16,997 nucleotides of DNA. It comes from JBFWUM01 sp050247255 (GTDB taxonomy: Bacteria > Acidobacteriota > Vicinamibacteria > Vicinamibacterales > UBA2999). The DNA lies in NCBI GenBank assembly GCA_050247255.1, contig JBFWUM010000067.1, forward strand, positions 1 through 16,997, read 5' to 3'. The notes beneath the pieces are model-generated. The model had not been told where the DNA came from and did not search any database. It saw nothing but the letters and a program-made list of their open reading frames with translations. A program made the position numbers and the translations under genes. Numbering within the stretch: position 1 is the first letter of the stretch; the number at the start of each line of letters is the position of its first letter. Of this stretch, positions 7,651 through 14,920 are shown piece by piece.

Positions 7651-7659
7651 TGGTATCCT
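7651..7659 (+). promoter_or_regulatory. Extended -10-like element before the small charged protein
   Basis: TGG followed by TATCCT on the plus strand, ending 11 nt before the ATG at 7671, so any leader would be only a few nucleotides. It is divergent from the dehydratase element at 7579-7587 in the same intergenic region. Confidence 0.35.
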
Positions 7660-7670
7660 TGTGTCAGCAG

Positions 7671-7901
7671 ATGGCCCGGAACGCACGACCCACAGCCGCC
7701 AAGCGCGAGCGCGAGAAGGCGCTGAACGAGCGCCGCAAGGAAAAAGAGGCGCGCCGCCGCGACGCGAAGGAACGCAAGTCGACCACGCCGGACGCGCCCG
7801 ATGGCGTGGACCCGGATATCGCCCACATCAAGCTGGGCCCGCAGCCGCTCGCCGACTGGCAGATCGACGAAGAGCAGGAGCAGGAACAGGAGCAGTCCTA
7901 G
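7671..7901 (+). CDS. Small highly charged coiled-coil orphan protein
   Basis: A 76-aa protein. Residues 10-40 are almost entirely Lys, Arg, Glu and Ala (KREREKALNERRKEKEARRR) and should form a charged helix or coiled coil. After that comes a short conserved-looking tail (GVDPDIAHIKLGPQPLADWQ) and an acidic EQEQEQEQS end. I recall small proteins of this design (basic helix, then DPDIAxIxxGPQP) as hypothetical proteins in Acidobacteriota and Myxococcota; none has a known function. The start is the ATG at 7671. The frame continues open far upstream through the antisense of the dehydratase gene, which I regard as a shadow. Its stop codon shares the palindrome CTAG (7898-7901) with the stop of the convergent permease gene. 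Confidence 0.65.
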   Translation: MARNARPTAAKREREKALNERRKEKEARRRDAKERKSTTPDAPDGVDPDIAHIKLGPQPLADWQIDEEQEQEQEQS

Positions 7902-8941
7902 GCGGACGATCGCAGCCGCCGGTGTTCCTCCACGACCTCGTCCCCCAACGGTTCCCGTAGCCACAACCGCTCGATCGTCGGGTAAATCGCGGCAATCGGC
8001 AGCGCCACGATGGCGCCCACCACGCCGCCCAGCGACCCGCCCACCGCAAACGCCAGCAGGACCGCGATCTTGCTGAGGCGCAGCCGTCCCCCGTACACGC
8101 GCGGTCCCAGCAGGTAGTTCTCGATCACGTCGTAGGACAGGTAGATGGGAATCAGCGCCAGCATGACCGTGGTCGACTCCGAGGCCGCCATCGCCATGGC
8201 CGGGATCACCGACAGGTAGAACCCGAGGACGGGGATGAAGTCGAACAGGAAGCCGAGGACGCCGAGCAGCAGCGCGCCGGGCACGCCCAGGATGCTGAGC
8301 CAGATGAAGAAGTAGACGCCGGCGCACGTCGAGGTGACGACGTTGCCGATGACGAACTCGCGCGCCACCTCGCGCGCGTCGGCCGCGGTCTTGTCGAAGC
8401 GCTCGCGCAGCCGCGCCGGCACGAAGCCCCGCACCCAGCGGCACACCTGCTCCGACTCGATGAGGAAGAAGAGCACGAGGACGGTGGCCAGCACGAACGC
8501 CGCGATCGCCATGAGGACGCTGCGGCCGATGGCCATGGCGTAGGGCGCGAGCGACGATTCGCCGTTGCCGCCGGATTGTGCGACCAGGTTTACCACCTGC
8601 GGCGGCAGCCGGTTGAGGACCTCCTCGCGCAGCTCGCCAAGACGAGAACCGAGGTTTTGCGCCTGGTCGGCCAGCGATGTCCAGCTGAGGACAATGAAGC
8701 CAACGATGGTGACGACGAGGGCAAGGACCAGCGTCGAGGCGGCCAGCCAGCGCGGCCAGCGCCGCCGCTCGAGCCACTCGACGGCCGGCGACAGGCCGAC
8801 CGCGACGATTATCGCGAGCAGGACGAGCAGGACGATCCAGGCAACGCGCGGCCAGATGGCGATGAGGGCGACAGCCGCGAGGGCTTTGAGCAGCGTCGCC
8901 CACGGCAGCTCGAGTGCAAGCCGGCGGCTCGGCTCAGCCAT
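7898..8941 (-). CDS. AI-2E family transporter (TqsA/PerM-like permease)
   Basis: A 347-aa polytopic inner-membrane protein of the AI-2E/PerM exporter family. It has two N-terminal hydrophobic segments (about residues 18-33 and 37-55, IVLLVLLAIIVAVGLSPAVE), a third at about 68-88, and a soluble amphipathic region at about 90-135 (LGSRLGELREEVLNRLPPQV). The remaining hydrophobic segments follow, including the family landmarks GVPGALLLGVLGFLFDFIPV and ENYLLGPRVYGGRLRLSK. Members export diverse small solutes or act as Na+/H+ antiporters; the AI-2 name does not establish a quorum-sensing role. The start is ATG 8941 behind a GGCGGGG stretch. The gene lies 53 bp downstream of the small winged-helix-like gene, separated by a hairpin, and ends in a 4-bp overlap with the convergent small protein gene. 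Confidence 0.88.
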   Translation of the reverse strand: MAEPSRRLALELPWATLLKALAAVALIAIWPRVAWIVLLVLLAIIVAVGLSPAVEWLERRRWPRWLAASTLVLALVVTIVGFIVLSWTSLADQAQNLGSRLGELREEVLNRLPPQVVNLVAQSGGNGESSLAPYAMAIGRSVLMAIAAFVLATVLVLFFLIESEQVCRWVRGFVPARLRERFDKTAADAREVAREFVIGNVVTSTCAGVYFFIWLSILGVPGALLLGVLGFLFDFIPVLGFYLSVIPAMAMAASESTTVMLALIPIYLSYDVIENYLLGPRVYGGRLRLSKIAVLLAFAVGGSLGGVVGAIVALPIAAIYPTIERLWLREPLGDEVVEEHRRLRSSA

Positions 8942-8974
8942 GCGCCCCGCCTGTGCAAGCAAGCCGCCACGTGG

Positions 8975-8995
8975 GGCACCTCTTTACGGGGTGCC
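8975..8995 (-). terminator. Hairpin after the small winged-helix-like gene
   Basis: GGCACCTC pairs with GGGGTGCC (one G-T pair) around a TTTAC loop. On the minus strand it starts at the stop codon of the gene ending at 8995 and lies before the permease start. There is no T-tract downstream, so it may only attenuate or protect an mRNA end. Confidence 0.4.
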
Positions 8996-9237
8996 TAGTA
9001 CCACTCCCGCTGCGCGCCGGGCCAACTGCCGCGTACCCATTCTCCGCGGCGCACCTCACGCATCAGCCCCGAGTCCACCAGCCGCCGCAGAATGCGCTCG
9101 GCCGCATCCACCGGCACCTGCAGCCACTGCTGCAGGGTGTCCACGGTCAGCGTCACGCTCGGGTTCTGCACGACCCGGTTGATGACTGCCCTGACCACCT
9201 CCGCGCGTCGCGTCTTGTCGCGGCGCTCCTGGGCCAT
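8995..9237 (-). CDS. Small winged-helix-like orphan protein
   Basis: An 80-aa basic protein. The segment from about residue 26 to 70 (SVTLTVDTLQQWLQVPVDAA, then RILRRLVDSGLMREVRRGEW) has the helix-turn-helix-wing rhythm of a small winged-helix DNA-binding domain: a helix entered through TVDTLQQWLQ, a recognition-like helix AERILRRLVDSG, and a basic beta-wing. I cannot place it in a named family, so DNA binding is inference from pattern. The start is secure: the ATG at 9237 is preceded by GGAGGTGATC, a ten-base match to the 16S anti-Shine-Dalgarno. It is followed after a hairpin by the AI-2E permease on the same strand, and regulation of that gene is conceivable but unsupported. Confidence 0.7.
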   Translation of the reverse strand: MAQERRDKTRRAEVVRAVINRVVQNPSVTLTVDTLQQWLQVPVDAAERILRRLVDSGLMREVRRGEWVRGSWPGAQREWY

Positions 9238-9241
9238 GTCC

Positions 9242-9251
9242 GATCACCTCC
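9242..9251 (-). promoter_or_regulatory. Near-perfect Shine-Dalgarno (GGAGGTGATC)
   Basis: On the minus strand GGAGGTGATC ends four bases before the ATG at 9237. It matches the full complement of the 16S rRNA 3' tail, far stronger than any other ribosome-binding site in the window, and fixes the start of the small winged-helix-like gene. Confidence 0.8.
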
Positions 9252-9303
9252 GGCAACCTGCCCAATCAATCGATTTGCCATTTGTGTAAGTGAAAAAGTT
9301 CGA

Positions 9304-9321
9304 AGTGGAAAAGTGGAAAAG
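9304..9321 (+). repeat. Short tandem repeat AGTGGAAA x2
   Basis: Two exact 8-bp units, AGTGGAAA, run at 9304-9319. They are preceded by degenerate copies (AAGTGAAAAAGTTCG, from 9289). The block is A-rich against a GC-rich background and lies just upstream of the -10-like box of the next gene. One unit supplies the -35-like TGGAAA. Confidence 0.5.
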
Positions 9322-9334
9322 CGGCCGGTAAACT
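9306..9334 (+). promoter_or_regulatory. Candidate promoter for the secreted orphan gene
   Basis: TGGAAA (9306-9311), a 17-bp spacer, then TAAACT (9329-9334), ending 12 nt before the ATG at 9347. Each hexamer matches consensus at four of six positions. No Shine-Dalgarno lies between the -10 and the start, so the leader would be very short. Confidence 0.35.
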
Positions 9335-9346
9335 GCGCCAGTTCCC

Positions 9347-10201
9347 ATGCGCCCGCTTGCTGTGCTGCTCGCCGCGCTCGCGCTCCCGCTGCTCGCCGTG
9401 GGTAGCCCGCTTCGCGCACAGCGGGTAACGTCCGACACAGGCGACGTGATGAGCCGCGTGGCGCAGTACGTCGACGCCTACTACTCGCGCGCGCAGAGCA
9501 TCCTGGCCGTCGAAACCGTCCGCGTGCAGCAGGTCAGCCGCGACCGGATGAGCGACGGCTTCGCGCGGCGCTTCGTCTACAACCTGCGGGTCGAATGGAC
9601 GCCGGCCGACGGCGGCCCGCCGGAGGCGACGCTGGCGCGCGAGCTGGTGTCGGTCAACGGCCGGGCGCCGCGCCCCGGCGACGAGCCGCACTGCACCGCG
9701 CCGCGGCCGATTACGCCCGAGCCGCTCGCCATGTTCCTGGCCGAACGGCAGGGCGACTTCCTGTTCAGCGATGCGGAAGAGACGCGCCTGGACGGCCGCG
9801 ACCTGCTGCGCCTCGATTTCCGCATCAAGGAGCCGGACCCGGACGTGGTGTCGTGGGACCGCGAGTGCGTGACGATGGAGTTCCCGTCGCGGATGCGAGG
9901 ACGGGTCTGGCTGGATCAGGAGACCGGCGAGATCCTGCGGATCGATGAAGGCGCGACTGGACCGGTCGAGGTCAACGGTCCCCCCGATCGCCGCCGCAAC
10001 GGCCTCCTCCCGGTCATCGTGTTCGACCGCTCGGATACGTCCATCCGCTACCGGCCGGTGCATTTCGACGATCCCGACGAAATGCTGCTCCTGCCGGAGC
10101 GCATCGAGTCGCTGACGATGTCGCGCACCGGCGGCACGCGCCGCACGCAGACGTACTCGAACTATCGGCGGTTCGTGACCGGCGGACGGATTGTGGGGTA
10201 G
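9347..10201 (+). CDS. Secreted hypothetical protein
   Basis: A 284-aa protein with a clear Sec signal peptide: MR, then a Leu/Ala-rich core to about residue 20, then a small-residue cleavage region ending LRAQ near residue 25. The mature part starts with an amphipathic helix (SRVAQYVDAYYSRAQSILAV) and continues as a beta-rich domain with FVYNLRVEW, RVWLDQETGEILRIDEG and a final TQTYSNYRRF strand. The last two resemble the outer-membrane-lipoprotein-sorting or LolA-like beta pattern found in many Acidobacteriota secreted orphans. That resemblance is only suggestive and I do not assign a family. Two cysteines in the mature part (about residues 114 and 179) could pair. It is convergent with the peroxidase gene, with 7 bp between stops. 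Confidence 0.75.
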   Translation: MRPLAVLLAALALPLLAVGSPLRAQRVTSDTGDVMSRVAQYVDAYYSRAQSILAVETVRVQQVSRDRMSDGFARRFVYNLRVEWTPADGGPPEATLARELVSVNGRAPRPGDEPHCTAPRPITPEPLAMFLAERQGDFLFSDAEETRLDGRDLLRLDFRIKEPDPDVVSWDRECVTMEFPSRMRGRVWLDQETGEILRIDEGATGPVEVNGPPDRRRNGLLPVIVFDRSDTSIRYRPVHFDDPDEMLLLPERIESLTMSRTGGTRRTQTYSNYRRFVTGGRIVG

Positions 10202-10208
10202 GGCCGGC

Positions 10209-10734
10209 CTACTGCGACAGCGCGCGGTTGATCGTCGCGCGCAGGCGTGGATTCTCCGGCGTCACGTCGCTCGGGAAGAACGCCACCACGCGGCCATCCT
10301 TGCCGATCACGTACTTCGAGAAGTTCCACTGCGGCAGGTTGCCGCTGGCGCCGAGGAAGCGGTAGATCGGCGACTGCCCGGGGCCGGGCCGCGTCACCAC
10401 CTTCGCGAACATCGGGAACGTCACGTCGTAGGTGAGCCGGCAGAACTCGGCGATCTGCTCGGCCGACCCCGGCTCCTGCTCGCCGAAGTCGTTGCTCGGG
10501 AAGCCGAGCACGGCGAAGCCCTTGTCCTTCAGCTCGCGGTGCAGCGCCTCGAGCCCCTTGTACTGCGGCGTGTAGCCGCAGTAGCTGGCGACGTTCACCA
10601 CCAGCGTGACCGTGCCCTTGTACGCGGCGAGGTCGGCCGGACGGTTGCCGACGAGGGTCGTCGTCCTGAGGTCGTAGAAGGAGGGCATAGGCCGTTGCGC
10701 CACCACGGCGGCGGTTGCCGCCAGACACAGCACG

Positions 10735-10763
<29 letters not shown>
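10209..10763 (-). CDS. Glutathione peroxidase family protein with signal peptide
   Basis: A 184-aa thiol peroxidase reducing H2O2 or organic hydroperoxides. The peroxidatic cysteine is C62 in NVASYCGYTPQYKGLEALH (cysteine, not selenocysteine). The second block is GFPSNDFGEQEPG and the tryptophan block is WNFSKYVIGKDG. C108 in AEFCRLTYDVTFP lies 46 residues after C62, the same spacing as the peroxidatic/resolving pair of yeast Gpx3. Atypical two-cysteine, thioredoxin-type recycling is therefore likely rather than glutathione. The usual Cys of FPCNQF is Ser and the Gln is Asp. Unlike most bacterial homologues it starts with a hydrophobic signal (MKNTKLLFVSV to about residue 23), implying periplasmic action. 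The ATG at 10763 overlaps the 3' end of the ABC-F gene by 29 nt; ATG 10781 is an alternative. Confidence 0.9.
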
Positions 10764-12333
<1,570 letters not shown>

Positions 12334-12339
12334 GGCTTT

Positions 12340-12406
12340 CTGGGGGTCCGCCTTCGCGGCTTCGCCGCTTCGGCGAGACAGCCTTCGCGTGGCTTGCCCA
12401 GCCGAA
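12340..12406 (-). repeat. tRNA-linked GCGAAGG/GGCGGAC-type repeat, copy 1
   Basis: A GC-rich stretch of interleaved palindromes built from CTTCG, GCCGAAGC and GCGAAGG words. On the minus strand it contains GCCGAAGCGGCGAAGCCGCG followed by AAGGCGGACC. It lies between the tRNA-Leu hairpin and the ABC-F start. The same word type recurs at 16810-16838 beside tRNA-Lys. It has no coding potential that I can defend. Confidence 0.5.
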
Positions 12407-12436
12407 GCTGACGCTTCGGCGCAGCCTCGCGTCAGC
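12407..12436 (-). terminator. Hairpin immediately 3' of tRNA-Leu
   Basis: GCTGACGC and GCGTCAGC form a perfect 8-bp stem with a 14-nt loop, starting 6 nt after the encoded CCA of tRNA-Leu on the minus strand. No T-tract follows. It could be a terminator or a 3'-end processing structure. A near-equivalent lies 3' of tRNA-Lys. Confidence 0.45.
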
Positions 12437-12442
12437 GAAGGT

Positions 12443-12529
12443 TGGTGCGGAAGAAAGGACTCGAACCTTCACTCCCTTGCGGGAACCAGCTCCTGAGGCT
12501 GGCGCGTCTGCCAATTCCGCCACTTCCGC
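12443..12529 (-). tRNA. tRNA-Leu (anticodon CAG)
   Basis: On the minus strand the acceptor GCGGAAG (12523-12529) pairs with CTTCCGC (12447-12453), followed by discriminator A and a genomically encoded CCA (12443-12445). The D-arm is TGGCGGAATTGGCAGACGCG, the anticodon loop is CTCAGGA with CAG at 12493-12495, and the T-loop is TTCGAGT. The long variable arm (GTTCCCGCAAGGGAGT) is the class II hallmark of leucine tRNAs. It reads CTG codons, the dominant leucine codon in such GC-rich genes. Confidence 0.96.
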
Positions 12530-12562
12530 GTGGTGAACACCTGTACGAGGCAGGAACTCCTC

Positions 12563-12591
12563 ATATTACCGGGTTGCCCGCGCCCTGTCGA
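12563..12591 (-). promoter_or_regulatory. Sigma70 promoter of tRNA-Leu
   Basis: On the minus strand TCGACA (12586-12591, five of six to TTGACA) is followed by a 17-bp spacer and TAATAT (12563-12568, four of six). It ends about 33 bp before the mature tRNA 5' end, leaving a plausible 25-30-nt leader. This AT-poor genome gives few such matches by chance. Confidence 0.6.
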
Positions 12592-12609
12592 GGGGTGTAC
12601 CGTCCGTCC

Positions 12610-14090
12610 GTGGCCGCCCCCCTGCACACGCGCATCCTCTTCGGACTCCTGGCCGGCGCCGCCGCCGGGGTCGCCGTCAACCTGACGATCGCCGCCAACC
12701 CCACGCTGGCGTGGCTGCTGGCCAACATCATCGACCCGTTCGGCCGCGTCTGGCTCAACGGACTGATCATGGTGGTCATCCCGCTCATCATCGCCACGGT
12801 GGCGCTCGGCGTGGCCGGCCTCGGCAGCCTCAGCCACGTCGGCCGCATTGGTGCGATGACCCTCGGCACGTTCCTGCTGCTCACCGCGATCGGCACCGCG
12901 CTGGGGCTGTTTGCGGTCAACGCCGTGCGGCCCGGTGCCGGACTCGACCCGGCGGTCACCGAGCGGTTGATGGACACCTACCGCGGGCAGGCGCAGGGTG
13001 CGATGGGGCTGGCGCAGGGGGCGCTGAGCGTCAACACCTTCGTCGCCATGGTGCCGCGGAACCCGATCCAGGCGGCCGCCAACGGCGAAATGCTCGCGGT
13101 CATCGTGTTCGCGCTGTTCCTCGGCGTTGGCCTGACGATGGTCGATCGTGAGCGGGCGGAGCCGCTGCTGAAGGTGCTCGACGCGATCGGCAACGTGATG
13201 GTGGCGATCATCGAGCTGGTCATGAAGCTGGCGCCGTACGCGGTGTTCGCGCTGATCTTCGGCGTCACCGCACGCTTCGGGCTCGACGTCCTCCTCAGCC
13301 TGTTGAAATACATCGGCACGGTGATGGGCGCGCTCACCGTCTTCACCGTGGTGGTCTACGCCATCATCCTCCGGCTGCTGGCGCGGCGGAGCCCGATGGA
13401 GTTCTTCCGCAAGGCGGGCGTGGTGATGCTGACGGCGTTCTCGACCTCGTCGAGCAACGCGACGCTGCCGACGACGCTGCGCGTGGTCGAGCTCGACCTG
13501 GGCGTGTCGAAACGGATCACCGGCTTCGTGGTGCCGCTGGGCGCCACGATCAACATGAACGGGACGGCGATGTTCGAGGGGATTACCGTCCTGTTCCTGG
13601 CGCAGGTGTTCGGCGTCCAGATGACGCTCGGGCAGCAGGTGATCGTGCTGCTGATGGCGGTCGTCACCGCCATCGGCGTGGCCGGTGTGCCCGGCGGATC
13701 GATCCCGCTGCTGATGATGGTGCTCGGGATGGTCGGCGTGCCGATGGAAGGGATCGCCATCGTGCTCGGCGCGGATCGATTGCTCGACATGTCGCGCACG
13801 GTCGTCAACGTGACGGGCGACATGGTGACCGCGACGGTCGTCCAGCGGTTCGATCGNNNNNNNNNNNNNNNNNNNNNNNNNNNNNNNNNNNNNNNNNNNN
13901 NNNNNNNNNNNNNNNNNNNNNNNNNNNNNNNNNNNNNNNNNNNNNNNNNNNNNNNNTGGTCGGCGTGCCGATGGAAGGGATCGCCATCGTGCTCGGCGCG
14001 GATCGATTGCTCGACATGTCGCGCACGGTCGTCAACGTGACGGGCGACATGGTGACCGCGACGGTCGTCCAGCGGTTCGATCGAAATTGA
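12610..14090 (+). CDS. Dicarboxylate/amino acid:cation symporter (DAACS), artificially interrupted by an N gap
   Basis: A sodium- or proton-coupled symporter of the GltP/DctA (SDF) family importing dicarboxylates or acidic amino acids. Read to 13856 and resumed at 14084, it is 417 aa, the family's normal length. It has about eight hydrophobic helices. The serine-rich re-entrant loop is AFSTSSSNATLPTT (from about residue 276), the cation site NMNGTA starts at residue 315 (Asn for the usual Asp of NMDGTA), and the second loop is GVPGGSIPLL. The C-terminal helix has DRLLDMSRTVVNVTGDMVTA, whose Asp and Asn contact substrate. The sequence after the gap repeats the last 127 bp exactly; removing gap plus one copy keeps the frame and ends in FDRN-stop. 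GTG 12610 is the likely start, with GTG 12595 as alternative. The frame continues upstream only as antisense of tRNA-Leu. Confidence 0.92.
13730..13856 (+). repeat. Left copy of a 127-bp exact duplication flanking the gap
   Basis: These 127 bp are identical to 13957-14083, directly across the N run. The length equals a common maximum k-mer of short-read assemblers, so this is most simply two contig ends sharing one graph node rather than a biological repeat. Confidence 0.95.
13857..13956. other. Assembly gap (100 N)
   Basis: Exactly 100 Ns inside the symporter gene. Both flanks carry the same 127-bp sequence, so the gap probably represents no missing DNA. Confidence 0.97.
13957..14083 (+). 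repeat. Right copy of the 127-bp exact duplication
   Basis: Identical to 13730-13856 and encodes the same C-terminal helix of the symporter. It continues into the true 3' end (GAAATTGA region) of the gene. Confidence 0.95.
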
Positions 14091-14096
14091 CGGATG

Positions 14097-14161
14097 GACG
14101 GAATGACGAAGTGACGAATTGATCGGGCAGTCCGTCATTTCGTCGCTTCGTCAATCCCGTC
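14097..14161. terminator. Long imperfect hairpin between convergent genes
   Basis: The arm at 14097-14122 (heptamers of the TGACGAA type) is nearly complementary to 14135-14161 (TTCGTCA-type heptamers), with a 12-nt loop. It fills the gap between the symporter stop (14090) and the 3' end of the FG-GAP gene (14160), so it could terminate both. Each arm is itself a short degenerate tandem repeat of about 7 bp. Confidence 0.55.
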
Positions 14162-14813
14162 AAGCTTCAAAATAATCCCAGCGAGAAATTGCGGAACCCG
14201 CCGGTGGCCAGCGTCGCGTTGTTGTGCGCGGTTGCTGCAGGCTGGCGCCGCCGGTGGTCGGCCGATACTGCATCGCCACCCCCTTGCCCGCCGAGACGAT
14301 CGCCATCACGTGTGTCGAGCCGGGTGGGAGCGACTCGCGGAACATCAGCCCGGCCTGGGCCACGTCGAGGTCGCCGTCGGCGTCGAAATCGGCCGCCTGT
14401 GTGTGTGCTCCGCCGACTTCGGCGATGGCCGGCACCGGCGGATTGAACGTCCCGTTGCCGTTGCCGGCAAAGAAGTGCGTGGCGCTGTCGATTTCAGGCG
14501 CGCCATTGTCGTCCCGCCCGAGGATGTCGGTGCGCCCGTCGCCGTTGAAGTCGCCGACGACAAGCGCCGTCATGCGCGGACTGCTGATGGCGGTCACCGG
14601 CCAGAAGTCGCCACTGCCGGTTCCCAGCGTCACCGCGAGCTGGCCAGTCTGGCCGAACGGCCCGATCAGGCTGCCGACCAGATCCGCGCGACCATCGCCG
14701 TTGAGGTCGGCGGGCCACACGGTGGCGCCGAGGGTGAGGCGCGTGATGTCCACCGCGGGCCGCGGCGGCGACACCTGCGCGATCGGCGTAGCCAGCACGG
14801 CAGTAAGCGACAC
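14160..14813 (-). CDS. FG-GAP/VCBS repeat protein, probably frameshifted near both ends
   Basis: A 217-aa frame with three calcium-loop repeats of the FG-GAP/VCBS type: PADLNGDGRADLVG (about 35-48), VGDFNGDGRTDILG (about 86-99) and AADFDADGDLDVAQ (about 140-153). The DxDxDG pattern binds Ca2+ in beta-propeller blades of secreted proteins. Both ends look wrong. Upstream of GTG 14813 the same frame continues into an ideal signal peptide (RRTKVLFLSVLVSLTAVLA) but has no start codon; a GTG at 14860 is out of frame by a change in a C7 tract (14847-14853). At the 3' end, codons after about 14250 become AT-richer at third positions. The -1 frame instead reads AHNNATLATGGFRNFSLGLF and stops, a more natural C-terminus. 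It may be a pseudogene, a phase-variable gene or a consensus error. It lies downstream of MpaB on the same strand. Confidence 0.6.
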   Translation of the reverse strand: MSLTAVLATPIAQVSPPRPAVDITRLTLGATVWPADLNGDGRADLVGSLIGPFGQTGQLAVTLGTGSGDFWPVTAISSPRMTALVVGDFNGDGRTDILGRDDNGAPEIDSATHFFAGNGNGTFNPPVPAIAEVGGAHTQAADFDADGDLDVAQAGLMFRESLPPGSTHVMAIVSAGKGVAMQYRPTTGGASLQQPRTTTRRWPPAGSAISRWDYFEA

Positions 14814-14920
14814 AAGAACGGAAAGAAACAGGACTTTTGTCCGTCGCGGGGGGGCGTCACCGCGTTCTCCGCCAGTGTTTTCGCGTGGCGGCGAGCCGCG
14901 ATGCGCGTTCTGGGCCCGCT

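Noticed and set aside
7898..8941. A quorum-sensing role from the AI-2E family name
   Set aside because: The family name is historical; members have diverse transport roles and no luxS or lsr-type gene is present here.
12442..12609. N-terminal extension of the symporter reading through 12442-12609
   Set aside because: That stretch is the antisense of tRNA-Leu and its promoter; the conserved domain begins after GTG 12610.
13730..14083. A true tandem duplication of the symporter C-terminus
   Set aside because: The copies are identical, exactly 127 bp, and abut a 100-N placeholder; a k-mer overlap explains this without biology.
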